DNA of 64,000 bases from Ceratothoa steindachneri (lineage: Eukaryota > Arthropoda > Malacostraca > Isopoda > Cymothoidae). Within the stretch, counting starts at the first letter, position 1, and each line of letters begins with the position of its first letter. Made by a program: the position numbers and the translations under genes. A model generated the notes under the pieces. It did no database searches. It saw nothing but the letters and a program-made list of their open reading frames with translations, and was not told where the DNA came from. The stretch covers positions 175,324,294 to 175,388,293 of the forward strand of contig OZ018318.1 in NCBI GenBank assembly GCA_963969495.1. Direction: 5' to 3'. Of the stretch, positions 12,609-24,920 are shown one piece after another.

Positions 12609-13340
12609 TCAGATACTGTCGAAAATAGAGATTCCCGGCCCTATGTGCCCCATCGAAACCACAAGGTTAGTCAACGTGAGTGAGGACTGTGTGACCAGTC
12701 GAATATCAAACTGCTCTCTGCAATAAGCGAGGGATTGGAATCTCAAACGCGCGTCTCTATCCCCTCCCAGGGCGTTATCAAGAAACCCCCGGGAGTACTT
12801 CCCATCTCTCAAGCGTCGTGTTGGTCCAGGGATGGGTTCCCCCGCACATTATCTTGGCGGAAGCAGTTACGGTTCCAGCTGGTCCCAATATATTGTTGGT
12901 CCCAATTGGGCATCGACAGTATTGGCCTGCCTTTTACAATGAAATACGTCATTCTCAATTGCGCTCGATTTCTCTACGAGCCCAAAAGCTCGTATTATAC
13001 CGAAGGATCTGAGCCCCAGTCAATTGGCCCATCCTTTGTTCTGTACATTTAGTTTGGCAGAAATACTTCCTCCAGTTACTGTTACTAATAGAGGTTAAAC
13101 TCCCCGTGTTTAATCTGCATCGAATAAGAATCCGATGCCCATTATTTAGCGTCGAACCCAAGCTAGTCTAAGACGAATCATCTGTGGCTTTCGTGCCAGT
13201 CATCCCTGTGTGCCTACATACAGAGGCTCGTATAGCCTTTCGACCCGTCCCGTAGAGTTCACTCTGAGTAGCTCTGTTAGATTGATAACTGTAAACATCG
13301 ACTATCCATTCCGATTCTGGTTTAAACTATTTATTGTTTA
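12609..13340 (-). other. GC-richer block with broken coding-like minus frames
   Basis: Base composition is clearly higher in G+C than the flanks. Minus-strand frames at 12609-12812 and 12955-13161 have balanced amino-acid composition. The second shares its frame with the 13354-13677 frame upstream, with stops between. This looks like a decayed coding region of foreign or retroelement origin, but I do not recognise a domain. The plus strand also has a 105-codon frame (12735-13052), which I judge less likely. Confidence 0.35.
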
Positions 13341-13353
13341 TACTGTGTAAATA

Positions 13354-13677
13354 TTAAAGTAAATTTTTTCCGACTTTTTCATGAGCTTCATAGCCAGCAG
13401 CCTTCATTAGTTTAATAACGGTCAACTGCACTCTATCGTTTGTATTTAAATCCATGCACACCTTCAGGTAAGTTGTTGCCCAACTTCTCCCAATTCTATC
13501 CCACATCTCTGTCGTGATCAGAGTTGAGTCGTGGTCACTTATTTTACCTTGAGCGTCCACGAATATTGGGTAGAAGTAACGTGTACGTTGAGAGATCATT
13601 CTACGACAGATATTACCAGGTAACTCTTCAAAGATTATTGCTAGGTGTCTCTTTTTTGTGAAAAGGGCATCCGTCAA
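13354..13677 (-). CDS. Unrecognised 107-codon minus-strand frame
   Basis: The frame opens right after an in-frame TGA and has no early ATG; the first codon is TTG. The product is of normal complexity, contains WDRIGRSWATTYLK, and ends KLMKAAGYEAHEKVG before a TAA at 13354-13356. AATAAA follows about 20 bases past the stop on the same strand, at about 13330-13336. It could be a terminal exon, an endogenised viral or retroelement gene, or chance. It sits upstream of, and in frame with, further minus-strand coding-like sequence to 12955. I cannot name it. Confidence 0.3.
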   Translation of the reverse strand: MTDALFTKKRHLAIIFEELPGNICRRMISQRTRYFYPIFVDAQGKISDHDSTLITTEMWDRIGRSWATTYLKVCMDLNTNDRVQLTVIKLMKAAGYEAHEKVGKNLL

Positions 13678-13679
13678 TC

Positions 13680-14386
13680 ATACATATATAATTACACTTT
13701 TACGAAGTGAAAACGCTAAAAATAATAGCTTCATAATTAATAATATCAACACCTTAGGCATAATCGTCAAAAGATGAATATTTATGAAAAAACAGACATA
13801 CAGCACTGTTGCAAGCGTTTTCCTGCTATACAACAATCAAGATTAAGATCATTTAAAGCTTCTGCGCCCCGTGATCTATGCTTCCTAGTCCTCAACGTGT
13901 GTGTTTTCTGTACTTTGCCCTCAAAGAGGAGCCAAACACTCGGACTATACATTCTTTAGCAAACGTCCGCACACCCAGACTTCTGTTACATCCTATCAGA
14001 TCAAGACTAGCTATTTTAACATCAGACCAGCAAGCAGCAGCTTTAACCAAAGGTATAAAACCTTTTGATCCCGTTCTCACAAGATTATTATTCTAGTAGG
14101 CGTTACTTAATATTAGGGTAGGGTGATATTAGGTCCAACTCAACACTCGTTTTGGGTTTTATTATGCACTTTCCAACTAAAACGACAGAAATGGAAGGAT
14201 TTTACACTTTTTATGGTATTTTTCTTCTGTTCCTCACCATCTATTTTATTAATTGCAAATTTCCTTCAAGTTCTTCATTTCTCAACAACACTTAAATAAT
14301 TTTATGAATACATTGATAACTTTCTGGTATAGGTTATTTTCTAGCCTCGATTTTACACTCTTACACTGATAATATATATCTATATA
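13680..14386. other. Spacer before mariner-type element
   Basis: A plus frame at 13878-14096 includes LTSDQQAAALTKGIKPF, which loosely recalls the end of copia RNase H. It is too short to call. Confidence 0.3.
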
Positions 14387-16157
14387 CCAGGTGTCCCAGA
14401 AAAAAGTTAACCGTACTATTGGAGATTTTGGGGTCCTACAAAAAGTATTTTATTTACTAACTATTTATCTGTCTATTCTGGAAATATCATTAAATTCCCT
14501 TTTTTGATTTTGATACACTAATGGGTTTAGTGGAGGCGATCAAAAATATGTTTGTGTGAGGAAGTAAAATAATGAAACGAAGCCTAGGAAGGCTAGGCCA
14601 CCGTGTGCTTTAAAGAGAAGCGTAGGGAACCTAGGTAGCTTAGGTCACTGTGCGATTCTTCAAACAAGCCTAGACCATTTTACAGTAGTTTTTCAGCCTA
14701 CGTTGTGGTATGGTCTCGTCATTATTGCTTACTAAGCAAATCAAAGCGTTTCTGTGTAAAAGTTTACTTCAATAGAACCTTTTTAATCATGTAGTTAACT
14801 AAAGATCAACGCGTATTGTAGTCACAAACTTTATTAAGACTGGCAGTATTAAACAAGTACAAGATTCAATTGAACAACGTTTTCCAGGTAGGCACCCACC
14901 AAGCAAGCCCACAATTTGGAAAAACGTTGCAAATACAAACATGAAGGAACAATGCTTAAATCTAAATAAAGGTCGTTCGGGTCGTATGAGAACCATAAGA
15001 ACCACAGAAAATATCAAAAATGTTCAGATGAAACTTCTTCAAAATCCACATGTAGCAGTCAGAAAAAATGGGTTACAATTTTCAAAGTCATCATTTAACC
15101 GCATTATTAAACATGACTTAAAATGGCATCCCTATAAGATGCATGCAAGAAACCAGCTTCTTGAAACTGATTTTCCTCCTCGTAGACAATTTTTAGAATG
15201 GCTTCTCCATAAACCTGTTCTTTTCTTCGAAAACATTGTGATTGGTGACGAGGCAGCCTTTTCCATGAATGGAAAGGTAAATAGCCATAACATTCGGTAA
15301 TATGCGCTGCTGAACCACCGCCCAGCATTCAACTTTGACACACGTATTTGTCAACAGAAAGTGTCCTTGTGGATCGGAATATGTGAGAATGGCTATCTTG
15401 TCGGCCCATTTTTTTACGAGAATGAAATAATGGTGCTGCCTACCTAAGCATGATTAACGAAAAGATCTTCCCGGAACTCCGCAAAATTTACAGCAATTAA
15501 TTCAATAGAATATGGTGGATTCAGGACGGTGTACCAGCAAATAGACCGCTTGCTGTAAGAACAAAATCAAGAGAAACGTTTGACAACCGCATTGTCGCGC
15601 AAATCATGTAATTGAATGGCCCCCAAGATCCCCGGCGAATATTTCTTATGGTGATATCTGAAGAATAAAATGTATTCTACTCTACCACAAAGCATCAACC
15701 AGTTAAGAGATAGTATCATACGTGAAGTCAATAGAGTTAAGGAAAATCACAAGTTAATCAAAAGAGTTGTTCAATCAATGCAACCAAAGGCGTAAATGTG
15801 CTTGGAAAGAAATGGAGGACATGTGGAAGGAGTAAGGAAACGGTGCTTAGAAAATTAAAAAATGAATTTGTATTATTTATATGAAGAGGTGTTTTTGTTA
15901 AAAATGGATTTAAATATATTTGGTTGATTTTAAACTTCGAAGTTTCATTATTATACTTTCTTAGGCAAACATAATTTTGATAGCCTCCACTAAACCCATA
16001 AGTGTATCAATATCGTAAAAGCGAATCTAATGAAATTTCTGGTATCGACAGAGACATAGTTTTTAAATTTATTTCATTTTGCAAGACTCAAAAATCTCTG
16101 ATATGTTTTGAGTTATACTAATTCAAAGTACGCTTAACTTTTTTCTGGGACACGCGC
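14387..16157 (+). mobile_element. mariner-type (IS630-Tc1-mariner) DNA transposon
   Basis: The ends form a long imperfect terminal inverted repeat. The left end has GTGTCCCAGAAAAAAGTTAA and the right end carries its reverse complement. Further in, TGATACACTAATGGGTTTAG is mirrored by TAAACCCATAAGTGTATCA, with TGGAGGC/GCCTCCA alongside. The element is flanked by TA at 14385-14386 and 16158-16159, the expected duplication. Length is 1,771 bp. It contains the transposase pseudogene described separately. Confidence 0.85.
14810..15795 (+). pseudogene. mariner-type transposase, inactivated
   Basis: The best frame, 14941-15300, includes a helix-turn-helix-like N-terminal part, PRRQFLEWLL, and VIGDEAAFSMNGKVN, where the D of GDEAAF (codon near 15247) is the first catalytic aspartate. 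Downstream, after indels, come a W-IQDG-P block (second aspartate, about 15520), a WPP-RSP remnant, FLW-YLKNKMYSTLPQSI and QLRDSIIREVNRV. The short segment after RSP that should hold the third catalytic residue is deleted near 15640. GGA in the FLWGYLK motif has become a stop. Family grouping beyond IS630-Tc1-mariner is uncertain; the FLWGYLK motif recalls a group common in insect genomes. Confidence 0.8.
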
Positions 16158-16203
16158 TACTCACAAAGTAGCGCGTGAGTAGAGACAATAAAGGAAAAAA
16201 ACA

Positions 16204-16320
16204 GGAAAATCAAAGGCGGATTCCAAGTTCTTTCGAACTTGTTCAGTTCATTCTCAAGGAATATTCTTGAGAATGAACTGAAAAAGTTCAAAATTACTTG
16301 CAATCCGCCTTTCATTTTCC
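16204..16320. repeat. Strong ~117-bp hairpin
   Basis: GGAAAATCAAAGGCGGATT at 16204 pairs with AATCCGCCTTTCATTTTCC ending at 16320. The inner stem CAGTTCATTCTCAAG (16244-16258) is the exact complement of 16266-16280, around a 7-base loop. Partial pairing (GAACTT with AAGTTC) links the two stems. It lies 45 bp right of the mariner-type element. It could be a small MITE or a microRNA-like fold; neither is shown. Confidence 0.8.
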
Positions 16321-16329
16321 CTTGGCCTT

Positions 16330-18335
16330 CTTTGCATATATATATTTATTTATTTATTTATCTATTTATATATTGACCATATTCTACTTCCTCAGATTAT
16401 CAACGGATCTTTTCTGGTGGTAGTTATGGATGAGGGAGGGTTTTATCTATATTTTAATGAGGAGCAAATTCTAATAAGAAAAAAGGTGAAATTTCCCACA
16501 ACTTCTGAAGCTCTCCCTTATTCATATTAAGTATTTGGAATTGCATACCAAAAGGAACTTAAGGAAACAATGATATTTGGTGAAAAATATCTTTACAACT
16601 TTGGAAAAATGAACAATATATGTAATTAATTTTATCTCATTCTAGTAGAAAATATTAACGTAAATTGTTTGCCTAGCATAACAAATGATTTATTATAATC
16701 TATTTAACCAAATGAATGCTTAACATATGAAAAATATAATCTTGTGTACAGGGAAAAAATTTAAAAGAGACATTTTCATCTTTCTTTTTTGCATGTACTT
16801 TTGAATTGTAGATTTCAGTGAAAAAAAGGACTTTTTCTTCTCTGGGAGAGAAATATTAAGGTCATTGAGTTTATCAAATACATCTGACAAATATCGGTTT
16901 ATGGAACTTTAATAGGACTTCAATTAGGTTTTAATTATCTGTTGATCTAGAATTAATTCAGAACCAAACTTGTAAAAGAAACTCGATAAATAAAATACGG
17001 ATCTATTCAAAATAAGGTCCCATAATTCTCTAAGTTTAAATGAGGTTGCTTGAGGTTTCCCTCGAGCAGTTTCATTTAAAGAAGTGGCATCTGAAATGGA
17101 ATCAATTTGAGACATGTTATTCGTTTCAGGAATAAGGAGTTTGCCCCAATAAGAGATTCACAATATATCTGGTAAAGGAAATTAAAAGTTTTCTTGTAAA
17201 GATAAGGCATCTCAAGTTTATCAAATCTAAGTTATTTTTTGACAGCAATTGTATTACTTCATTCTTTAACACCAATGGCTGTCTCAAAGTTTGTACTTTT
17301 GAAAAACCTATCACTCCCTTATGCAATAAACGGGTGCTGATTTGGGTTACCATATCATCACAAAAATATCATCACAGAGCTGACTATTATATGCACGATT
17401 TTTAAAGAGGTTGGTAACTTTACCTGCATCTTGAAGTAACGCATCCAGATCTGCAGTGGTTTTCTTATTTATTAATGTCTCTCGATGAATAATGCAATTA
17501 TTGAGAGGGTATGAGCATTACTTTCTTTAATGTTATTATAACAAAAACAAAATATTTTTCTGTCATTGTTGCCTTTCGATTGGTAAAAGTCCAACACAGT
17601 TATTCCATTTCAGCTACACCTCATAAAAAAATTCAACTACGCTTTGAAACAACCTCATTCGTTGTAGGTTCACATAACGACCACAAAGCAGAATATTTTC
17701 GTAAAAACAGTTATCAAGACAAAATGCCAATAGTTGTAGAAAATTTAAAATGGCAGTCGATTGATCCGGCTGAATTGCCATTTTAATCCTTTTCACAGTG
17801 GTGATTACAAAGCTTCAAAATTCGTCTACCCACAGTTTGAAATATCAGTGGATTTTATTTAATTGATTTGCGTATTTTTGCCCTTGAATAATTTCTTTCG
17901 TTTTAATTGCAACTGGAAATATGAGTTCTTATGGTTTTTATCTATCTCAAGTAAATAACTGAGCTAAAAAGATGCTCATAATTAGTTTTAAGAAAGAGAT
18001 TTGTTTGTGTTTCAAGCAATTTTTATTTTTAGCTTATTCCAATAACCGGAATCGGCATAGGATTCATGTTTTTGGTCAAGATCTCAATTTAATTTGGCAG
18101 GTTTCCGACGTTCGCTCCCTAAACACTTATTAAAATCAAGCAGATGAGTCGGTGCTGATTATTTTAGGAAATAAAACTAAATCAATATGCGTAATATCTC
18201 AATTTTTATCTATTTACAAATAAGTATTAGTTCTGGATAACTCCGAAACAACATAAACTATAGCTTCCACATTATTAAGGCCTTAGTCGTTAACAAAGTA
18301 AATCAATATACCACTGGCAAGATCTTTTCAATTCC
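16330..18335. other. Stretch with unassigned minus-strand coding-like frames
   Basis: A TTTA-rich run lies at 16336-16375. Minus-strand frames at 16924-17115, 17126-17353 and 17614-17796 have leucine-rich but not low-complexity content and may be parts of one decayed gene. I could not match them to a transposase or host family. The rest is AT-rich without features. Confidence 0.3.
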
Positions 18336-18478
18336 ATATCAATAAAAGATATAAAATTACTGTAAATATTTTTTCACTAATACATATCAATAAAAGAAAT
18401 AAAATACTGTAAATATTGTTGCCCTAATCGATATCAATAAATGAAATAAAATAACTGTAAATAATTTTGCCCTAATCG
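18336..18478. repeat. 48-bp tandem repeat, three units
   Basis: Units begin ATATCAATAAA at 18336, 18384 and 18431, and each ends in CACTAATAC or CCCTAATCG. The array abuts the left edge of repeat R copy 1. Confidence 0.9.
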
Positions 18479-18953
18479 CTATTGTCAATTAACTAAATTT
18501 TTTGAAATATCACAATTACAATACTTTAACACAAAATTTTTGATGAAATTGAGACCCATTAACTGCCTTGTTGAGGAAACTTTGTTGCAAAACTGGTGAG
18601 AAATAGGTTGAATTTTACAAAGTTAATGATACAATCTAAAAAGTAACCAGTTTTTTTCCAATAAAAAACAAATATATTTTTTGAAACTAAAATTCAATAG
18701 AAAGAAATATACTACTAACCCTTTTACAAGTGCTATGGTTATAATAATGTAAAATTTATCACTCAATCCGAAGTAATTTAGGATTCAAGTAATGATATAT
18801 GTGTCAAAGATTATAACATATTTAAAAGACATTCTATGTTTAATGATGTTTAGCAATTTAAAGTAAATAAATACGATTTTATTGAGAACATATATTAAAA
18901 AATAATGAAAAGCCTATCTTAAAAAATTGTGAAAACGATTGAAACATTTAATA

Positions 18954-18960
<7 letters not shown>

Positions 18961-19042
<82 letters not shown>
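18961..19042. repeat. (TA)n microsatellite
   Basis: About 41 TA units directly abutting the left end of the mariner at 19043. The tract occupies the same place in repeat R copy 2 at 31775-31804. Confidence 0.97.
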
Positions 19043-19046
<4 letters not shown>

Positions 19047-20273
19047 TGTAAATGAATTGCTACATATATGTATATAGGGATATATTTATCTACATAAAAG
19101 AAATGCCCATCGTTGACTAGGTTGAAAAAAAGCAGAGATACGCGTCATTACCCTGGAAAAATGTGAGTTAGGAAATCCTATGGAGCCAAGTCTGGCGAAT
19201 ATGGAAGATGTGGCAGGATTTCACAATTAAGTGTTTGGATGGCGTATTTTGTCATATTGACAATGTGAGGACAAGCATTGTGGTGTTGCAGAAGGACTCC
19301 ATAACGTCAATGTGGTCGCCTTTCACGAATAGCTTCGGCGACTCGATACATTAGTTGAACATAGAGTTCTGCATTAACAATCTTGTTGTTCGCTAGGAGA
19401 TAATAAATAATGATGCCTTTACAATCTCACAACACACAGCATCGTCTTTCGTTGATGAAGTCCTTGCTTTAATCGTGGAAGTGTGTTTTTATTGGGGCTA
19501 AGCCATTATTTTTGATGGTTCATGTTGACATAAACACACCACTTTTCGTCGCCAGTGATAATGCGGTGAAGAAATCTGTCCTTATATCCACGAGTAGCCT
19601 TGCGACGAGAAAGCAAACCTGCAGCAATCGTGGAGCGTTGAAGTTTGTTGCTTTCGCTCAAAGCGGGCGGAACCCATGTACCAAGTTTGTTAACTTTTCC
19701 CATCGAATGAAGGTGAATCACTATAGTTTTCTGCTCACACGCCAATTGTACAGCCAATTCTCTAGTCGATTGACGGAGATTTTCATGAAGAAGGTCCTTC
19801 AATCGATCTTCATTCAACTTAATGGGGCGACCAGAACGTTCTTCGTCATTAAAATCGAAATGACCGTTGAAGCTTGAAAACAACTATTGAGCTGTCCTTT
19901 CTGATAAAGCCTTTGCTCCGTACACAGCACAAATATCGCGACGAGCTTTGGCTGCGTTTGCATTGTTTGTTTCCGTCTCGATTGAAAATGAATAACAACA
20001 AGTGTTAAAAATGCGCCTTTCTTTCAAATTGACATTCCATTTTGAGGGTACAAAACCAAAATGAAATTAAATCAACTTTTAAATAAACCGCAATGACGTA
20101 GTCTAACCTTTGCAAATTTTGCTCTCATTATTTATTATTATTTCTTAATATGTGCATAAATCACGTCAACAAAACTTAAATCAATACTAGATTTATAAAT
20201 AACGCAAGAACTTAATCTTCTACGGAAAATCAAGTTTTATAAATAAAAATACGAATTCATTTGGTGAACACCC
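19043..20273 (-). mobile_element. mariner DNA transposon (DD34D type), degenerate
   Basis: Inverted ends are TTGGTGTAAATGAATTGC at the left and the reverse complement of GGTGTTCACCAAATGAATTCG at the right, giving about 1.23 kb, the usual mariner size. It was probably inserted at a TA of the microsatellite. The right TA has decayed. Transposase lies on the minus strand. Confidence 0.75.
19150..19985 (-). pseudogene. mariner transposase, inactivated
   Basis: Reading from about 19985 leftward: AKARRDICAVYGAKALSERT, then a TAG at 19884-19886, then HFDFNDEERSGRPIKL (the usual linker), a helix-turn-helix, RKATRGYKDRFLHRIITGDEKW with the first catalytic aspartate, and a stop at about 19503. Past that stop, in shifted frames, come QHHNACPHIVNM, ILPHLPYSPDLAP and a truncated C terminus. 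The second catalytic aspartate (normally LLHDNA) is replaced in this copy. There are multiple stops and frameshifts, so it is dead. Confidence 0.85.
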
Positions 20274-20960
20274 TCATGAACGAGCTCAAATCCCGAACTT
20301 TGATTCACACGCAAGTGAAGAATCTTCTCCTCACGCTATATATAGGCAACAAAATAGCTTTTAGTATATACATAAGAACTAGTTGCTGAATTATTTATGA
20401 AAAAATAATTTTATCATATGTTTCTGCGACTCCCAATAATATTTACATGACTAGTTAGAGATTTAAGACGCTAGCTTGAGTATTGCTGATTTAAGGAACA
20501 GTATGTAGGCACAATGATGAGAATTTTCAAAATGCAAGGTAATTTGACACTCAGCTATATTTTGGAGTCATTTAAATAAGACAAGCGCTTGCGTTTTAGG
20601 AAATTAAGTCATTGAATTTTTCTTCGTATCCTTTTAATAGGTTTTTATTCGTAAACCTTTGTGGGGGTCAGAGCGTTTATCATCACTTAAAGAGTTACGA
20701 AATTCAATGTTTAAATCGATTCTAAAACGCAAAACTTCTTCCAAGACGCAATCTTTAAATGCCGCGTCGGTTTCACTTACGCTTCTGCATTTGGTTTAAT
20801 GTTAATCTATTTTAATTATTATTTTTTGATTCACAAGGTCGGTTAGTGGTAGTAAGAAGCTATTTATAATTGTTTAGTAATAGGAATTGTTGGCTTTTAT
20901 TTTGGGGCAATCTGTAGAATTATTAAAATTAAACATTTTTTATTGTTGCTAAGAAACTAT

Positions 20961-23752
20961 TATAATTACATTAAGTGTTAATAACTCGAAAAATACAACT
21001 CTCTGCGCAGGATACATATTAAGAAACAATTAATTTACTTGAATACCAAACAATAAAAGAAATTCACAAAACCTTAAAACCTTAACTCCATAAATCTATG
21101 ATGAGCCATGATAAATTCAATGGAAACGTAACTTACCTTCATTATAACTTACCTTCAATGGAATGAATACTTAACTCCAAAAGAATTCTTTGGATTCACC
21201 AGACTCTTGAATATGTATTTTACAAACTCCGCCACCAAAATGCCTTGAGAGATATTCGATGTAAAATGCTGCCTAATACAAAACATTATATTAATTTACT
21301 GTAGCATTGTATGGGGAATATTCATATACTATAAATTGAAAGAAATATATGCTTATTAGAGGAAACAGTAATTTGTGGTTGGTAATAGCAATCCAATGAC
21401 ATAAATAAGATTTATACCCCGGAGTAAGATGCAGTAGATATTGAGATTTCACGATCGGACTTGGTATGCCTTTTCGTTGCTTCTTCATGTCCCCTAAAAA
21501 TGTCAGAATCTGTAATTGCCGCCAATTTTATGGGACGATCTTTCCGTATTGAGAAATCTAGATTTCCCCTATAGAAATCGACATGACTTTACAACATCTC
21601 AGTAACAGAATAAAATCACCCATTCCCAAGGTCCGCCCGGAAACTCCCTTGGAAATATTGGTCCATCACAACAAGAGCGGAGAGTAAAGATGAGTTTCCT
21701 GGGCGTAAATCGTTTATGGCATCTTGACACAGACATTCTGTATGTAGGGAAAAAATACAAGTATGAAACTGCACAGGAAATTTCGAAAAACAAACTTGCA
21801 ACCTTCTAGAATGTAGTAATGTAATAAATTTTGGAATAATGTTGAGAGGAAACAGATCTTTATTAATATAGGCGCCTGCATGGCAAACTTTCATTTTTAG
21901 GAACTCTACATGAGATAGTTAATCCAATATCTTAGGTTTTCTATAGCAGGTGTCACACTTATTTTTACCCGCGGACAGGTTGTACTATATTTGTCAAGGT
22001 AAGTTGGACTATAAATCCTCGGTAGTTACTTCTAGTGCTTAATATATTCAGACTGTTGCCATGTTGATTAGCTTATAACCGTTTAAAGTATATTTCACCT
22101 TCCATTTAAATCAGAAAGAGAAACATAATTTTTCTTGTCTTACTCCGAGTATGTTATGAACTCGTTAATAAATAGAATTTAATAGTTAATTGGATGGAAA
22201 ATCTAAACATATAAGTTCATGTATGGCCATGTTCATGCGTACTCTTTCTTATTATCACTAAGTAAATAGAAAATCACCGCAATTGAGGCCGCAAAAATTT
22301 CCAAGTTGATTCAAAGATTTAAAATTAGTAAACAAGAGAAAATCAACAGTCGTCTCTTTTTACACATATAACATCTAGATATATTTGCTCATATGTACAT
22401 AAAACGAGATGGGTCACCTGTGAGGTGTGTACGCTTTCCTTTAGGCCCATTATGAAGAGGGTTAATTGATTAAAGTATTTGACGCAACGGTTCTTGTTGA
22501 AGGAAACGAACGGGAAATTTCGTTCCATGAAATCCTCGGTGCCTCATTTGCACACTAGTACTTTGATTTAGTTCAATAAGTGTAAGTTGTTTAAAAAGAA
22601 TTGAGAGAAGATGATAAATATAAGGGAACGCAAAAGATACGGCGATTTCAAAAGTACTGTGGAATTTTGAAGATGTGGTGAGTATGTAGTTATTTGTTTG
22701 AGCAATGAAAATTTATTTTCAAGGCCAGTCAAGTTTATGTAAATGCGGAGAATATGGATGTTTAACCTTTTATATCTTCTCCTACGATTTTTATCAACTC
22801 TATGAAAGGATGCATCCTTACACATAACTATAAATATATAATGAGTTGATAATGAAATTAAGTATAGGCAAACCTCAACAGAATAAGGTAAATATAGTCT
22901 TTATAAATGAATATATCAATCAATAAACGCTTTATATATTTGGCAAAAGATCTGTGAATTTAATGAGTTTTAAGGAAAATAGAGGAAACGCTATATTTAT
23001 AAGCTAGACGCTGAAAATCAAGTGAAAATCATATATGGACTTTTCAATTCATGTAAATATCTACCTTGTCTTTCCTTGTAGTAAAAAGGGGTGTTTTCTC
23101 ATATATTCGGAAAGATACCAATAAAATATGACCACCCTTCGGTAAATCGTCATTGAAATTTAAATTTTAATAAAATCGCAAAACTCAGCTAGTTAACAGG
23201 GACTTAAATAACAAAAGGTAGACCTCTTCGGAATTACAAGTGAAAGGGCACTAAATCAGATCATTGAGTTTCTTTAAAAAATAAATGATTTGAAAAAAAT
23301 TCTTTGTTCTTAATGAATATTGTATACAACAACGTTGCAAATAGCATTATTATTAGTATAAATTTATTTATTTTTAGTCACGCAGCTAGGAATATTTTGT
23401 GAAAAATATTAACTTCCTAAAATAGGTTAAAGTAGCTTTTCATTTCCTTAAAATATTTCTTAACGACAATTTAAAATGATAAATTGTAATAATCCCATAA
23501 TCTATTAATTGTAAAAATATAATCTATTTAAAATCCGTTTAAATGAATAATAATGAATGCTGAAAACACGAATGTTTTTTAGAGGATTTGTCAATGTAAA
23601 TCTACAAAAAAGTAAAATCGATCATTATTTTAGAAGACTAACATAAAAATATTCCATACTAGTGATTTATGCCTGGCTATAGATTTATATATATAAGAAC
23701 GTGTTCTCCAAACGATGAGAAGGCTCATGTATATATTTTTAAAATAAACATT
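20961..23752. other. AT-rich stretch without recognised features
   Basis: Short frames only (for example 21616-21894 minus, 22568-22825 minus). I see nothing I can assign. Confidence 0.5.
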
Positions 23753-23810
23753 TATTCTCCTGCTGAAAATAATATATATATACATATATATTATTTTCAG
23801 CAGGAGAATA
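23753..23810. repeat. 58-bp near-perfect palindrome
   Basis: TATTCTCCTGCTGAAAATAA at the left is the exact reverse complement of the last 20 bases, and pairing continues through the TA-rich centre with one mismatch in 29 positions. It can extrude a cruciform or fold as a 28-bp hairpin. Confidence 0.9.
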
Positions 23811-24127
23811 TATCTTTATTGCGAATATATTTTCAGATAGGATTATATTTTAAATATTGTTCCTAAAATATTCACATACTTATAACTCTTTCAATTCAAT
23901 AAATATATTGCTAGACTGCATCTGAGTTATCTTTCTATCGAATGTTCTCAGAAACTAGTGCAAACCATAGCAGAAGATAACAAATTACTTGATTAGAAAT
24001 TAATATAGATAAATTTAGATCTATCGTCTTATTCCTTACATTCACTGAAGCCCGGTTAGGTGGAATATACAAAAAGCAAATAAAAATCAAAATATTCTTT
24101 GAAGCATTCATAACTGGCCTATGATTA

Positions 24128-24842
24128 AGATTTGGGTTTGTCAATTTGGTAATTCCAGCTAGAAATAATAATATGCATATTGGAATAGCTAACTGCCCTT
24201 ACAGCCTTTTTCCCATTTCTTAAAGTTGGATAGGAATTAATATCAAATTTTAAATTTGAAAATTATGTTGACATTTTCCAAAGTATTTTAGGGTTGCTCA
24301 CTGAAGATTACACTTTTGGAATATTCAAAAACCGTTAAATAATTCTACAATTAAAAACGACACGTGTTTAGACCATTATACAATTTATTATTTTGCGGTT
24401 GTTGTACCCGTTGTGTCATGAGCATTTATCGCCACTGGTCGGAGCTTACAAATGGTGAACTATTCAAATATGTATGCCCAATAGGCGATCTAAAAAACTA
24501 TCGCTGGTAACCATTGGATTCTAACGTACTGGTGTCCAAACCGCAGACCCTTTGATATCTTTATGGGTAGGCCCTTCTCCCGGCTAACAAAGCATTTACA
24601 CCAGAGTTCGGGACACACAGTTAGCTGGGTTTTTTGAAGGAGCCTATGTATTTAAAACATTTCGGGCTACCCGAAAATACATAGGAAAATTTACACATAG
24701 TTTTAATTTTTAATTTTGATACTAATTCCCATGGAACTCTTCCTCTTTTATTCAATATAATACAGCCATGTTGTCTGTAAATGTGGTGGATTTTATAAAT
24801 AAGAAGGCCGTAAGGACAGTTATGTATGCAAATATATGTGTG

Positions 24843-24920
<78 letters not shown>

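Larger units (their letters stand above)
18475..20960 (+). repeat. Dispersed repeat R, copy 1 (interrupted by a mariner)
   Basis: Collinear with 31465-31841 plus 39262-39760. Shared landmarks in order are: AATCGCTAT...CAATTAACTAA, AAATAAATACGATTTTAT, ATTGTGAA, a (TA)n tract, GTATATAC, ACTAGTTGC, GACTCCCA-TAATATTTAC, TTGCGTTTTAG, GAGCGTTTATCATC, GATTCTAAAACGCAAAA and TATTGTTAA-type sequence. Within it, TTGCGTTTTAG (20589-20599) is mirrored by CTAAAACGCAA (20722-20732). A mariner occupies 19043-20273. No protein is recognisable. The right boundary is approximate. Confidence 0.75.

Noticed and set aside
13878..14096. Frame with LTSDQQAAALTKGIKPF, resembling the end of copia RNase H
   Set aside because: Too short, no other copia motif nearby, and the overlapping minus-strand frame is equally open.
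17614..17796. P-element or THAP-type transposase on the minus strand
   Set aside because: Leucine-rich frames looked suggestive, but none of the conserved transposase blocks could be found.
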